DNA of 64,000 bases, taken from assembly GCF_019973735.1 (NCBI RefSeq), contig NZ_AP024463.1:1736001-1800000 (forward strand), read 5' to 3'. The notes under the pieces are model-generated. The model did not search any database. It was given only the letters and a program-made list of their open reading frames with translations, and was not told the origin of the DNA. This stretch comes from Arachnia rubra (GTDB taxonomy: Bacteria; Actinomycetota; Actinomycetes; Propionibacteriales; Propionibacteriaceae). Below, in pieces: positions 44,075-53,272 of the stretch. Both the position numbers and the translations under genes were made by a program. Within the stretch, counting starts at the first letter, position 1, and each line of letters begins with the position of its first letter.

Positions 44075-45910
44075 TCACGAGAGCTGTTGTTCCAGGAGCT
44101 GTTTGCGGCGCAGCTCCAGCGCCGTTACCTCCTGGAACATGCTCTGGTGGGATTCCGGCTCCTTGAGTGGATCGGTCCGCTGGAGCCTGGACTTCAAGTC
44201 GCTGATCTGACGGGACAGGCTTACCAGGTGTAGTCGGTTCGTGTGGGCCAGGGAATAGCTCTCGTCGGCCTGCCGGAGCAAGGGCTCGACCATCAGCATC
44301 ACCAGTAGCTGAAGCACCAGCTCATTGGGGGCGCGGCGCCGCAGTTCCTCAGCCCATCCCTCACCGGGCTCGGTGACGGAGATCACCCGGAACACCGCAG
44401 CGTAGCCAGGGTGTGAGAACTGCTCGGGTTGAACCGAGTTCCAGGCCTCGTCAAAGGTGAAGGGATATTGCAGCATCAGTTTGAGGGCATCGCGTTCCAG
44501 CCTGAGCGCTGGGTCGTTGGGGTCTGGCCAGTCCACGTCAGCTTTCCGGGACCGCGGCGTCGAGGCATCTTTGCCTCCGGAGGCGGGTGCCTGGCGGGAA
44601 CGGTTGGCCACCTCGCGGCGGACATCCTCCAGGTCCATGCCCAGCATGTCAGACAGTTCCCGCAGGTACCCACCCACCATGGAGCGATCGCGGATCGCCC
44701 CGAGCAGTCCAGCAGCCTCGCGCAGCGCGCCCAGCCTCCCATCGGCGCGCTCCAGGTCGTATTTCTTCAGGACGTTCGACATCACGAAACGATAGATGGG
44801 GATCCGTCTGCCGACGAGTTCCCGCACGGCGGCTTCCCCGTCGCGCAGCCACAGGTCGCACGGGTCCAGTCCAGAGGGCTCGACCGCCACATAGGTCTGG
44901 GAAATGAAGTTCCGGTCCCCCTGGAACACCTTCAGCGCCGCCTTCTGTCCAGCCGCGTCACCATCGAAGGTGAAGACCACCTCCCCATGCAGTCCGTCAT
45001 GGCTGCCTAGGAGGCGTTGGAGCATGCGGGCATGGTCTTCGCCGAAAGCCGTCCCGCAGCTGGCGACGGCGGTGTCCACCCCGGACAGATGGGCAGCCAT
45101 CACATCGGTGTACCCCTCGACGACCACGGCCTGGGAGCGTCTCCCGATGGCCCGGCGCGCCAGATCCAGGCCGTAGAGGACATGCGACTTCTTGTAGACC
45201 GGGGTCTCGGGGGTGTTGATGTATTTGGCTGGCAGCCGGTCGTCGTCAAAGATCCGGCGCGCCCCAAAACCCAAGACCGCACTGGCGGAATCCCGGATGG
45301 GCCACAGCAGCCTACCTACGAAGAAATCACGGCCGCCATCGCGTATCAGTCCCGCTGCGCGCAGCGTGGCGTCGTCGAAACCCTGCGAGCGCAGGGTCTG
45401 TCTGAGGGCATGCCCGCCCCGAGGGGCATAGCCAAGCACGAACTGCTCAGCCACAACCCGGTCGAAGCCTCGCCGGTCGAGAAATTCACGCGCAGTCATC
45501 GCCTCGGGTGATGCGAGCTGGGCAGCGAAGAACTCCTGGGCTGCTGTGTTCGCCTCAAGAATGCGTTTGCGCTGTCCCGGCGGCTGCCCAGGATCCTGGC
45601 CATCATCGGTGATCCTGAGCGTGATGCCGGCGCGATCGGCGAGGGTTTGCACGGCCTCAGTGAAACTGAGGTTCTGCTGCCGTTGCAGGAAGGTGATGAC
45701 GTCACCCCCCTCTCCGCAACCGAAGCAGTAGAAGAAACCACGGGACGGGGTGACTGTGAAGCTCGGGGTCTTCTCGTCGTGGAAGGGGCACAGTCCCTTC
45801 CACGAGCCACCGCCCGCAGAACGCAGGGCGACATAGTCGCGTACGACATCGTCGATCCGGCACCGCTCCCGAACCAGCGCGATGTCCTCGTCGTTGATCC
45901 GCCCTGCCAT
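44075..45910 (-). CDS. dnaG: DNA primase
   Basis: This 611-residue primase makes RNA primers at replication forks. The N-terminal CHC2 zinc finger is visible (LCPFHDEKTPSF and FYCFGCGEGGDV), as are the TOPRIM core (VVEGYTDVMAAHLSG then TFDGDAAGQKAALK) and a C-terminal helicase-binding region. The ATG at 45910 opens MAGRINDEDIALVRERCRID. TACACT lies 7 nt before it and no ribosome binding site is present, pointing to a leaderless mRNA. It is convergent with the sigma factor gene. Confidence 0.97.
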   Translation of the reverse strand: MAGRINDEDIALVRERCRIDDVVRDYVALRSAGGGSWKGLCPFHDEKTPSFTVTPSRGFFYCFGCGEGGDVITFLQRQQNLSFTEAVQTLADRAGITLRITDDGQDPGQPPGQRKRILEANTAAQEFFAAQLASPEAMTAREFLDRRGFDRVVAEQFVLGYAPRGGHALRQTLRSQGFDDATLRAAGLIRDGGRDFFVGRLLWPIRDSASAVLGFGARRIFDDDRLPAKYINTPETPVYKKSHVLYGLDLARRAIGRRSQAVVVEGYTDVMAAHLSGVDTAVASCGTAFGEDHARMLQRLLGSHDGLHGEVVFTFDGDAAGQKAALKVFQGDRNFISQTYVAVEPSGLDPCDLWLRDGEAAVRELVGRRIPIYRFVMSNVLKKYDLERADGRLGALREAAGLLGAIRDRSMVGGYLRELSDMLGMDLEDVRREVANRSRQAPASGGKDASTPRSRKADVDWPDPNDPALRLERDALKLMLQYPFTFDEAWNSVQPEQFSHPGYAAVFRVISVTEPGEGWAEELRRRAPNELVLQLLVMLMVEPLLRQADESYSLAHTNRLHLVSLSRQISDLKSRLQRTDPLKEPESHQSMFQEVTALELRRKQLLEQQLS

Positions 45911-45917
45911 GGCGGGA

Positions 45918-45923
45918 AGTGTA
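45918..45923 (-). promoter_or_regulatory. -10 box (TACACT) for leaderless dnaG
   Basis: TACACT on the minus strand ends 7 nt before the dnaG ATG, which puts the expected transcription start at the start codon. The -35 region is weak. Confidence 0.45.
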
Positions 45924-45944
45924 GTACCGGTCCACGCCGGCCGG

Positions 45945-46553
45945 TCACAGCCAGCCGCGTTCCGTGGCAAACTGTGCCGCCTCCACCCGGTTCGCCGCTC
46001 CCAGCTTGCCGATGGCGCTGGAAAGATGGTTGCGCACGGTTCCCGGGGACAGGAACAGTCGTTTTGCCAGTCGCGCCACCGGCTCACCGGTACGCGCCAG
46101 CTGCAGGATTTCCTGCTCACGCTCAGTGAGGGGGTTGGGACCGCTGAACAACAGATCGTTGGCTAGCTGCGAGTCGACCGTGCGCAACCCAGCATGAGCA
46201 CGGCGCACCGCCTCGGCGAGCTGAGGGGCCGGGGTGGTTTTGACGACGAACCCCACAGCGCCGACGTCAAGAGCCCTTCTCAGGTAGCCGGGACGATCGA
46301 AGGTGGTTACCATCACAACCCGCGCCCCGGGGAGCGATTCCCTCACCTGGCGGGCCGCATCGATCCCATCGATACCAGGCATCTGGATGTCAATCAGGCA
46401 GACCTCAGCCCCCGACTCCTGGGCAGCCAATACCACCTCGTCTCCCCTGCCGACCTGGGCCACCACCTCGATATCGGGTTCCAGGCCGAGCAGGGCAGCC
46501 AGCGCACCCCGCACCAAGGTCTGGTCATCAGCCAGCAGCACCCTTATCACCAC
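45945..46553 (-). CDS. NarL/LuxR-type response regulator
   Basis: This 202-residue regulator has a receiver domain (LLADDQTLVRGALAALLGLE; phospho-acceptor Asp in CLIDIQMPGIDG) and a C-terminal LuxR helix-turn-helix (LTEREQEILQLARTGE, SPGTVRNHLSSAIGKLG). The GTG at 46553 has GAGGTG eight bases upstream, and the start overlaps the end of the kinase gene. With the kinase and ABC-2 transporter it forms one operon. Confidence 0.92.
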   Translation of the reverse strand: MVIRVLLADDQTLVRGALAALLGLEPDIEVVAQVGRGDEVVLAAQESGAEVCLIDIQMPGIDGIDAARQVRESLPGARVVMVTTFDRPGYLRRALDVGAVGFVVKTTPAPQLAEAVRRAHAGLRTVDSQLANDLLFSGPNPLTEREQEILQLARTGEPVARLAKRLFLSPGTVRNHLSSAIGKLGAANRVEAAQFATERGWL

Positions 46554-47629
46554 GTAACCGTCACCTCGCATCCCCCGAGCCCGGAGGGACCGAAACTGAA
46601 TCCGCTGCCAACAGCCGCCACGCGCTCCCGCATGCCGGCCAGCCCGCTGCCTTCTCCCCCACAGTAGCCATCCCCGTCATCTGCCAGTGAGAACCGGCCG
46701 CTGGTGAAGGTGATCTCCACGCGGGTCGCATGGGCATGGCGGAGCACGTTGGTGGCAGCCTCCCGCAACACCCAGCCGAGAACGAGGACGATCGGGCCCC
46801 GTACCTCTTGGGGATCGCCTTCGACTCGCACCTCGATCCCATTGGAACGCAACACCTTGACAACACGGATGGTCTCCTCCGCAACTGGCCGTTCCCACTC
46901 TCCGGTCACGCTGAGCCGCAACTCCTCCTGAGCCTCGGTCAGGAAGGCCCGGGTCTGCTCCAGCTCGGCCTTGGCCTGCCCAGGGTCGCTCTCGAACAGC
47001 CGCTCAGCCAGCTGCAGCCGGAGATTCGCGACCGTCAGGGAATGCCCGACGAGGTCGTGCACATCGCGGATCATCCGCTCTCGTTGTTCAGCGACCGCCC
47101 GCTGCTGCTCATGCTCAGCGGTGATGGCCTCATGCTCAACCAGCTTCACGGTGATCATCCCCATGATGGCCACCAGAACTGTGAGGATGGCACCGCCATC
47201 GCTGAGTCCCACACCCGCCCAGAGCATAACCGCCATCCCGCCCCCGGCAACGGCTATTGTGGCCGGAATGCGGACCGGGGCCCACAGACCATAGCTGGTG
47301 AAGGCCGCCAGGAAAGGGAACATGCTGAATGCCTTGGTGCCGATCGCCCAGAAAAGGATCCCGACCGCCAGCAGTATGAGCGCGCCCCGGAACAGCTGCC
47401 TGCGTCTCTCTCGTGGATCCAGATAGTTTCCCATGTCCGTGAAGGACCTGAGATAGGCGGGGACGAACAGGACCAGGGCCAGGATTCCCACCGTCCGGGC
47501 CAACGGATCCTCGAGATTCCACACCGACAAGGCGGGGAAAGCCAGGAAGACCAGCCAGATGGCGGCAAGCAGAACTCCGGTGGAGGAGCTCTGCCACACT
47601 GCCGACGGAAATGTTCTGGACGGCTTCAC
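46547..47629 (-). CDS. HisKA_3-type sensor histidine kinase
   Basis: This 360-residue kinase has about five to six N-terminal membrane helices (to ~160) with no large external loop, then the phospho-acceptor RDVHDLVGHSLT and a HATPase_c domain (REAATNVLRHAHA, GSGLAGMRERVAAVG). The type resembles DesK/LiaS-like kinases that sense membrane stress. Its GTG start overlaps the permease stop codon (GTGA), so translation is coupled. Confidence 0.9.
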   Translation of the reverse strand: MKPSRTFPSAVWQSSSTGVLLAAIWLVFLAFPALSVWNLEDPLARTVGILALVLFVPAYLRSFTDMGNYLDPRERRRQLFRGALILLAVGILFWAIGTKAFSMFPFLAAFTSYGLWAPVRIPATIAVAGGGMAVMLWAGVGLSDGGAILTVLVAIMGMITVKLVEHEAITAEHEQQRAVAEQRERMIRDVHDLVGHSLTVANLRLQLAERLFESDPGQAKAELEQTRAFLTEAQEELRLSVTGEWERPVAEETIRVVKVLRSNGIEVRVEGDPQEVRGPIVLVLGWVLREAATNVLRHAHATRVEITFTSGRFSLADDGDGYCGGEGSGLAGMRERVAAVGSGFSFGPSGLGGCEVTVTW

Positions 47630-48381
47630 TGGCGTTTCCTGGAACGTCTCTGGCCGAGCACTGCGAGCCCAGTGAAGACCAACAGCCAGGCCAGGTAGTT
47701 GCCAGAAAGAACCCAGACCGAATCGGTCTGCGGTGGATTGACGCGAATGATCTCACCTTCGAGCTGCGGGTAGCGCACCAACCCAACATAGCCGTACATG
47801 GGGGTGAACCTGGCGATATCGAGCATCACTCCCTCAAGGGGCAGGAACACATTCCCGAAGAAGGCGAGGAAGACCATGGCGCCGCTAGCGATGCTGCTGG
47901 CACTCTCGGATCTCAGCAGCAGAGCCATCGCAAGACCGAAGATGCCGAACAGCACGGCTCCCAGAATGGCGGTCCCCCAGGTGGCGGCCCACACCCACCA
48001 GGCTTCGGCTTTCGCTCCTGTGAAGGCCCCCACCAGGAAGACGAGTCCGGAGGAGACAGCACCGACTACCAGGGCCACCACAACCTTGTTCGCAACAAAA
48101 CCAAGCGGCTGCTGCCTGGTCAAGGCCAGTTGACGGCCCCAGCCGAGCATGGACTCCGTGGCGGCCTGCGCCGAGATCGCTGTCGCTGCGATCACAGCAC
48201 CATAGGCGCCCATCGATGCCATGACATAGAAGCCAATCGTTCCGCGTCCCACCTGCTGGCCGGAGTACTCGGCCTTGCCAAACAGCAGATACATCGCGAC
48301 AGGCAGCGCGAGGGTGAACATCAGGTTACCGACGTCCCGGAAACACCTGGCGAGCTCGATACGGACATAAGCGAGGTTCAT
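47626..48381 (-). CDS. ABC-2 type transporter permease
   Basis: This 251-residue protein starts MNLAYVRIELARCFRDVGNL and has six predicted membrane helices, including VAMYLLFGKAEYSGQQVG and FLAFFGNVFLPLEGVM, typical of DrrB/LnrM-type permeases. The ATG overlaps the ATPase stop (ATGA). It should export a lipid or a membrane-active compound. Substrate is unknown. Confidence 0.88.
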   Translation of the reverse strand: MNLAYVRIELARCFRDVGNLMFTLALPVAMYLLFGKAEYSGQQVGRGTIGFYVMASMGAYGAVIAATAISAQAATESMLGWGRQLALTRQQPLGFVANKVVVALVVGAVSSGLVFLVGAFTGAKAEAWWVWAATWGTAILGAVLFGIFGLAMALLLRSESASSIASGAMVFLAFFGNVFLPLEGVMLDIARFTPMYGYVGLVRYPQLEGEIIRVNPPQTDSVWVLSGNYLAWLLVFTGLAVLGQRRSRKRQ

Positions 48382-49283
48382 GGCTGTCGCTCCGTCTCGG
48401 TGAGGGTGAAAAAGGCTTCTTCCAGGTTTGCGGCGGTGACCGTCAGATCCCAGGCTCCCCGCTCCAACAGCGCCAAGGCGAGGGCATCGGATTCGATGAC
48501 AGTCGTGTTCAGGCATGTCCCGTCGAGACTCGCGTCATCGCCTAGAAACGGCCGGAGCTCTGCCACCAGGTTTTCTGCTCTGCCTGGGGGCAGCTGAGCG
48601 GTGAGGCGACGGTGGTTGGTCAGCCGGCGCACCTCGTCAACGGATCCATCGGCGATGATCCGTCCCTTCGCTATCAGCACTATCCGCTGCGCGAAGTTCT
48701 GCGCCTCCTCCAGGTAGTGGGTGGCGAACACGATGGTGCGTCCTCCTGCAGCCTGGGCACGCATGGAATCCCAGAAGTCGCGCCTGGCGGTGACATCAAG
48801 CCCGGCAGTGGGCTCATCGAGGATGAGGAGCTGGGGATCCGTTAGCAGGGCCAGCGCAAACTTGACCCGCTGCTGCTCCCCGCCGGAGCACCGGGACACC
48901 TGGCGGCGTGCCACATCCGCCAGCCCGGTGAGAGCCATCACCCTCCCCACCCGGGAGGTGGCACCCTGCAAGGCAGCGATCGCCCTGATCGTCTCCTCAA
49001 CCCTCAGGTCCCGCAGTAGGCCACCGGTCTGGAGTACAGCCCCGATCTTGCCCTGCATGATGGCGCTGCGGGGAGCCAGTCCGAACACCTCGATAGTGCC
49101 CGAGGTGGGAGAGGTGAGTCCCAGCAGCATGTCCAGGGTAGTGGTCTTTCCCGCTCCATTGGGGCCGAGGAAGGCAACGATCTCACCTGGCTTGATGGTG
49201 ACGTCAATTCCGGCAACAGCTTCGACGAGACCGTCAGGGCTGCGGAAGCTCTTGTGCACTCGCTGTAGCTCAATGGCATTCAT
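48378..49283 (-). CDS. ABC transporter ATPase (drug/lipid export type)
   Basis: This 301-residue ATPase has Walker A GPNGAGKTTT, signature CSGGEQQRVKFAL and Walker B LLILDEPTAGLD, followed by the His switch in FATHYLEEAQ. The C-terminal extension is as in DrrA/CcmA-type export ATPases. GGAGGGTTGAGGTC precedes the ATG at 49283. It is the first gene of a four-gene operon (ATPase, permease, kinase, regulator), a common arrangement for antibiotic or envelope-stress response. Confidence 0.92.
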   Translation of the reverse strand: MNAIELQRVHKSFRSPDGLVEAVAGIDVTIKPGEIVAFLGPNGAGKTTTLDMLLGLTSPTSGTIEVFGLAPRSAIMQGKIGAVLQTGGLLRDLRVEETIRAIAALQGATSRVGRVMALTGLADVARRQVSRCSGGEQQRVKFALALLTDPQLLILDEPTAGLDVTARRDFWDSMRAQAAGGRTIVFATHYLEEAQNFAQRIVLIAKGRIIADGSVDEVRRLTNHRRLTAQLPPGRAENLVAELRPFLGDDASLDGTCLNTTVIESDALALALLERGAWDLTVTAANLEEAFFTLTETERQP

Positions 49284-49341
49284 GACCTCAACCCTCCAGC
49301 AGGCCGCAGGCAATGGCCTAGGGGGCACGTCACGTTGCGGG

Positions 49342-49357
49342 CATGACAAAAGTCATG
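49342..49357. promoter_or_regulatory. Inverted repeat upstream of the ABC/two-component operon
   Basis: CATGAC-AAAA-GTCATG is a perfect 6-bp inverted repeat with a 4-nt A/T spacer, 59 bp upstream of the ATPase start. A NarL-type regulator dimer binds such sites, so it is the likely autoregulatory operator of this operon. Confidence 0.5.
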
Positions 49358-49371
49358 ACATGCAGCAGAGG

Positions 49372-50478
49372 TCAGGCGCCCCGCCCGATTCCCTTCGGGA
49401 GTAGGGCTCTGTCCCAGCCTAGGAGGCGTTCCGCGTGGTCGAAAGCAAAACGGTCTGTCATGCCCCCGACATAGGTCACGACCCCACGCACCGCATCCTC
49501 GGTGCGATACTCAGCGGGCAACTCGCCAGGATGCCCGAGGAAATAATCGACGAGTCCCTGCAACACTTTGACCACTGTGACGGACTGCGCCACCGACTCA
49601 GGACGAGTGTAAATACGCTCGTAATTGAAGCGGCGTAACTCCCCCAGCGCCCCGGCCGTCATCGGATCCATGCCAACCACGCCTGTCGTCATGGTGGTGT
49701 CGATCACCGCTCCGATGAATCGGGCGAGCTGGATTCGGCGTGCCGTGCCGGCCACGTCGGCCACTGCTGAAGGCAGCTCGTCTGTGGTGACTATGCCCGC
49801 GGCGACCGCGTCCTCAAAATCATGCGCACAATAGGCGATCCGATCAGCCCAGCTGACGATCTCCCCCTCGAGGGTGGTGGGCGCCGGCCGGGACCACGAG
49901 TGGTTCCGGATGCCGTCAAGGGTCTGGGCGGTCAGGTTCAGGCCCCGGAGCACCACGTCAGCGCCCCACGGCCCGTGGTCGTAGCCCTCCGGTAGGAATG
50001 CGTCGAAGGCATCCTCCGAGGCATGTCCTCCCGGTCCGTGACCGCAGTCATGGCCCAGGGCCATGGCATCGGTCAGGGCCAGATTCGCCCCAACCCCACG
50101 GGCTATCGCCACCGCGCACTGCGCCACCTCGATGGCATGGGTCAGGCGGGTACGCTGATGGTCGGTCGGATGGACCACCGCCTGGGTCTTCCCGGCAAGC
50201 CTCCGGAACGAGGCCGAGTGGACTATCCGGTCCCGGTCACGCTCAAAACAGGTGCGGAACTCGCAGGGTTCCTCTTCCCGCTCTCGCTCCCCCGGCCCGG
50301 AGGCGAAGGTCGCAGCGGGATTGAGGCTGAGCCGCTCCAGCTCCTCTCTCTCCTCCCGGCGCCTGGGTGGACGTGGCTCCGCCCGGGCCGACGAGTCGCG
50401 GTGAGCCACCACTACATCATCGCCATGGCCGTGCATGGTCCTAGCCCACTCACGGGCCCTGGGAAGCGGTTCTCTCAT
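49372..50478 (-). CDS. dgt: Deoxyguanosinetriphosphate triphosphohydrolase-like protein
   Basis: This 368-residue HD-domain enzyme splits dNTPs to nucleoside and triphosphate. The HD motifs are clear: RRLAGKTQAV, RTRLTHAIEVAQ, GHDCGHGPGGHASE and the later SWADRIAYCAHDFEDA. Length suits the bacterial Dgt type-2 group. In mycobacteria dgt lies right next to dnaG; here the ABC/two-component operon lies between. The N-terminal ~60 residues are polar and poorly conserved, so the start is uncertain. Confidence 0.9.
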   Translation of the reverse strand: MREPLPRAREWARTMHGHGDDVVVAHRDSSARAEPRPPRRREEREELERLSLNPAATFASGPGEREREEEPCEFRTCFERDRDRIVHSASFRRLAGKTQAVVHPTDHQRTRLTHAIEVAQCAVAIARGVGANLALTDAMALGHDCGHGPGGHASEDAFDAFLPEGYDHGPWGADVVLRGLNLTAQTLDGIRNHSWSRPAPTTLEGEIVSWADRIAYCAHDFEDAVAAGIVTTDELPSAVADVAGTARRIQLARFIGAVIDTTMTTGVVGMDPMTAGALGELRRFNYERIYTRPESVAQSVTVVKVLQGLVDYFLGHPGELPAEYRTEDAVRGVVTYVGGMTDRFAFDHAERLLGWDRALLPKGIGRGA

Positions 50479-50532
50479 CGGGGAAAGCCTACGAGATATG
50501 AATCTGGGATTCCCCCGCCATACGCAGTGCCC

Positions 50533-51819
50533 TCACCTCTCGTCGCGGGGAAGCCACTTCATGAGCCGGTTGCCCGTGTAGAGCTGGCGGGGCCGGTAGA
50601 TGCGCTGGGCGGAATTGTCGTTGACCTCTTTCCAGTGCGCTATCCAGCCCGCGGTCCGGCCGATGGCGAACAACACGGTGAACATGTCGAGGGGAATCCC
50701 GATCGCCCGCAGGATGATGCCCGAGTAGAAGTCGACGTTCGGGTAGAGGCGCCGCTCCGCGAAATAGTCATCTGCCAGAGCCGCCTCCTCCACTTCCCGG
50801 GCAATGTCGAGCAGCGGGTCGTCGATGCGCATGGACTCCAGGAGGTCGTGAGCGGCCTTCTTGAGGATCCTTGCGCGCGGATCGAAATTACGGTAAACGC
50901 GATGCCCAAAACCCATCAGCCGGATCCCAGACTTACGGTTCTTGGCCTTTGCGAGGTAAGAGCTGACCGACATGCCATCGTCCCGGATCCGCTCCAGCAT
51001 CTCGATCACCGCCATGTTCGCCCCACCATGTGAGGGTCCCCACAGGGCGGTCACACCCGCCGACACCGATGTGAACAGGTTCGCCCCGCTGGATGCGACC
51101 ATCCTCACCGTGGAGGTCGAGCAGTTCTGCTCGTGATCGGCGTGGAGGACGAAGAACATGTTCAGCGCATGGGCCGCCTCGGGAGTCACCTCGTATTCTC
51201 GGTAGGGCACGGTGAACATCATGTGAAGGAAGTTCTCGGCGTAGGACAGGTCATACCGCGGATAGGCGACAGGCTGGCCGACATGGCTCTTGTACGAGGC
51301 AGCGGCTATGGTGCGTGTCTTGGCCAGCAGCAGCGCCGCGGCCCTACGGAATCCCGCCTCCCCAGTGATATGGATCTCAGGTAGGTCGTAGGCCTGGATG
51401 GCATTGATCATCGCGGAAAGTATCGCCATCGGATGGGCATCAACAGGGAACCCATCGAAGTGTTTGCGCATATCCCGGTGTAAAGAAGAGTTATCGGTCA
51501 GTAGCTGACGGAACTCATCCCGCTCCTCATCGTCGGGCAGATCACCGAAGATCAGCAGCTCCGCCACCTCGATGAAGGACGAGCGGGCTGCGAGATCTTC
51601 AATAGGCACCCCGCGATACCGCAGGATGCCATGTTCCCCGTCGATGAAGGTGATGGCGGATGTACAGGATCCGGTGTTGCTGTATGCGTCATCGAGGGTG
51701 ATGAGACCGGTGGTGGAGCGCAGCTTGGAGATGTCGACAGCTCTCTCTCCCTCGGCGCCGGTGATAAGGGGCAGCTCGTAGGCGATGCCGTCGACGGTCA
51801 GGGTCACGGTATCGGACAT
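50533..51819 (-). CDS. gltA: Citrate synthase
   Basis: This 428-residue enzyme condenses acetyl-CoA and oxaloacetate. The catalytic histidines lie in LHADHEQNCSTSTVRM and GFGHRVYRNFDPRA, and the catalytic Asp near LDMFTVLFAIGRTAGW. Length and LTVDG N-terminus match the hexameric (type II, NADH-sensitive in some bacteria) group. GGAGGAGTCCC precedes the ATG at 51819. It stands alone with its own promoter region. Confidence 0.96.
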   Translation of the reverse strand: MSDTVTLTVDGIAYELPLITGAEGERAVDISKLRSTTGLITLDDAYSNTGSCTSAITFIDGEHGILRYRGVPIEDLAARSSFIEVAELLIFGDLPDDEERDEFRQLLTDNSSLHRDMRKHFDGFPVDAHPMAILSAMINAIQAYDLPEIHITGEAGFRRAAALLLAKTRTIAAASYKSHVGQPVAYPRYDLSYAENFLHMMFTVPYREYEVTPEAAHALNMFFVLHADHEQNCSTSTVRMVASSGANLFTSVSAGVTALWGPSHGGANMAVIEMLERIRDDGMSVSSYLAKAKNRKSGIRLMGFGHRVYRNFDPRARILKKAAHDLLESMRIDDPLLDIAREVEEAALADDYFAERRLYPNVDFYSGIILRAIGIPLDMFTVLFAIGRTAGWIAHWKEVNDNSAQRIYRPRQLYTGNRLMKWLPRDER

Positions 51820-52071
51820 GGGACTCCTCCGCTTCTTAAGATTGGGTCACCGTATCCGGGTTGTGTGACACGCTTGTTACGGGATGGTGAAAGCTGGTGT
51901 CCGTGCGCCGGGAATTCATCGGTGGCAGGCGACTCTGGACGGTTGCTGCGCCAAGGCAACTGAGCGAAATGCCACCGGGTGCACTGTGAGCGAAGTGACC
52001 CTCGGCACAGGCACCGTTTCCGGGAGAAGAAAACCACCTGAATGAATCCACGACACGGCACCAGCACCGAC
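51820..52071. other. Intergenic region between gltA and dusB; no gene seen
   Basis: The 252 bp upstream of gltA carry no convincing ORF (a 110-codon minus-strand ORF starting at 52136 overlaps the dusB end and looks like a shadow). The region should hold the gltA promoter; no clear operator is visible. Confidence 0.4.
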
Positions 52072-53214
52072 TCATCCTCCGCTGACCCCGTCCTCGGCCT
52101 CGGTGAGGTCCAGTTCACGGCCCCCGGTGTCGTCATACCAGCCGTGGGGCAGGACCACCTTGCTCCTGGGACCTCCTTGCCGTCCCCTCGGGGTACCTAG
52201 CTCTCCTACGGGGAAGGGCTGGTCGGCGTCGAGGAGGCCAACCAGCCGGCGCAACTCATCAAGCGAGGCGACCATGGCGAATCGGCGGCGCAGTTCGCCG
52301 ACAGGATAACCCTTGAAGTACCAGGCCATGTGCTTGCGCAGATCCACCACACCACGCTCTCCCATCAGCGCGGTCAGCAGCTCAGCATGACGGACGATCA
52401 TGGCACCGACCTCTCCAAGGGTCGGTCGGGCACGCTGGGGTTCCCCGGCGAAAGCGGCTGCAAGGTCGCCAAACAGCCATGGCCTACCCAGGCAGCCACG
52501 CCCGATCACCACGCCGTCGCAGCCGGTCTCAGCCATCATCCGCAACGCGTCCTCGGCTTCCCACAGGTCACCGTTGCCCAGAACGGGGATGCCCACGGCC
52601 TGCTTGAGCTCCGCGATGCGGGACCAGTTGGCTTTCCCCGAGTATGCCTGCTGCACGGTGCGGGCGTGCAGGGCGATGGCGGCTGCCCCTTCCTCCTCAG
52701 CGATGCGTCCCGCGTCAAGGAAGGTTTCATGGTCCGCGTCGATCCCAATCCGGGTCTTGACTGTGACGGGAACCCCGAATTCATCCGCAGCGCGGACCGC
52801 TGCCCTGATGATGGCGCGGAGGCGATCACGCTTGTATGGCAGCACACCGCCCCCGCCTTTGCGGGTCACCTTGGGGACAGGGCAGCCGAAATTGAGATCG
52901 ATGTGGTGGACACCATGGCCAGTGATCAGAGTCCTCGTGGCCTGCGCCATGATCTCAGGGTCAACGCCGTAGAGCTGCACTGACCGGATGGTCTCGCTCG
53001 GGCCAAAGGTGAGCATGGAGCGGGTTTTCTGGTCGCCAGCGATGATTCCTCGCGATGTCAGCATCTCGCAGACATATAACCCGGCACCCTGCTCCAGGCA
53101 GAGCGCCCGGTAGGCGGCGTTCGTGATGCCGGCCATCGGTGCCAGCACCACAGGAAGCGGCACCACGACGGCATCACGTCGGCTGGGCGCGTGCAGGCGA
53201 AGCGACTCGACCAC
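52072..53214 (-). CDS. dusB: tRNA-dihydrouridine synthase
   Basis: This 380-residue flavoenzyme reduces uridine in the tRNA D-loop. It has LAPMAGITNAAYRALCLEQG at the start of the TIM barrel, catalytic Cys in NFGCPVPKVTRKGGG and VTVKTRIGID. The order and length fit the DusB/nifR3 group. The GTG at 53214 follows AAGGGGAACCTGA. It is divergent from the M3 peptidase gene. Confidence 0.92.
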   Translation of the reverse strand: MVESLRLHAPSRRDAVVVPLPVVLAPMAGITNAAYRALCLEQGAGLYVCEMLTSRGIIAGDQKTRSMLTFGPSETIRSVQLYGVDPEIMAQATRTLITGHGVHHIDLNFGCPVPKVTRKGGGGVLPYKRDRLRAIIRAAVRAADEFGVPVTVKTRIGIDADHETFLDAGRIAEEEGAAAIALHARTVQQAYSGKANWSRIAELKQAVGIPVLGNGDLWEAEDALRMMAETGCDGVVIGRGCLGRPWLFGDLAAAFAGEPQRARPTLGEVGAMIVRHAELLTALMGERGVVDLRKHMAWYFKGYPVGELRRRFAMVASLDELRRLVGLLDADQPFPVGELGTPRGRQGGPRSKVVLPHGWYDDTGGRELDLTEAEDGVSGG

Positions 53215-53272
53215 TCAGGTTCCCCTTCCATCTTCCAGACCGGGAGATTCTACGCGTGGTTGGATGGAGGCC

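Noticed and set aside
51804..52136. 110-codon minus-strand ORF between gltA and dusB
   Set aside because: It overlaps both neighbours slightly, has no ribosome binding site and no recognisable pattern.
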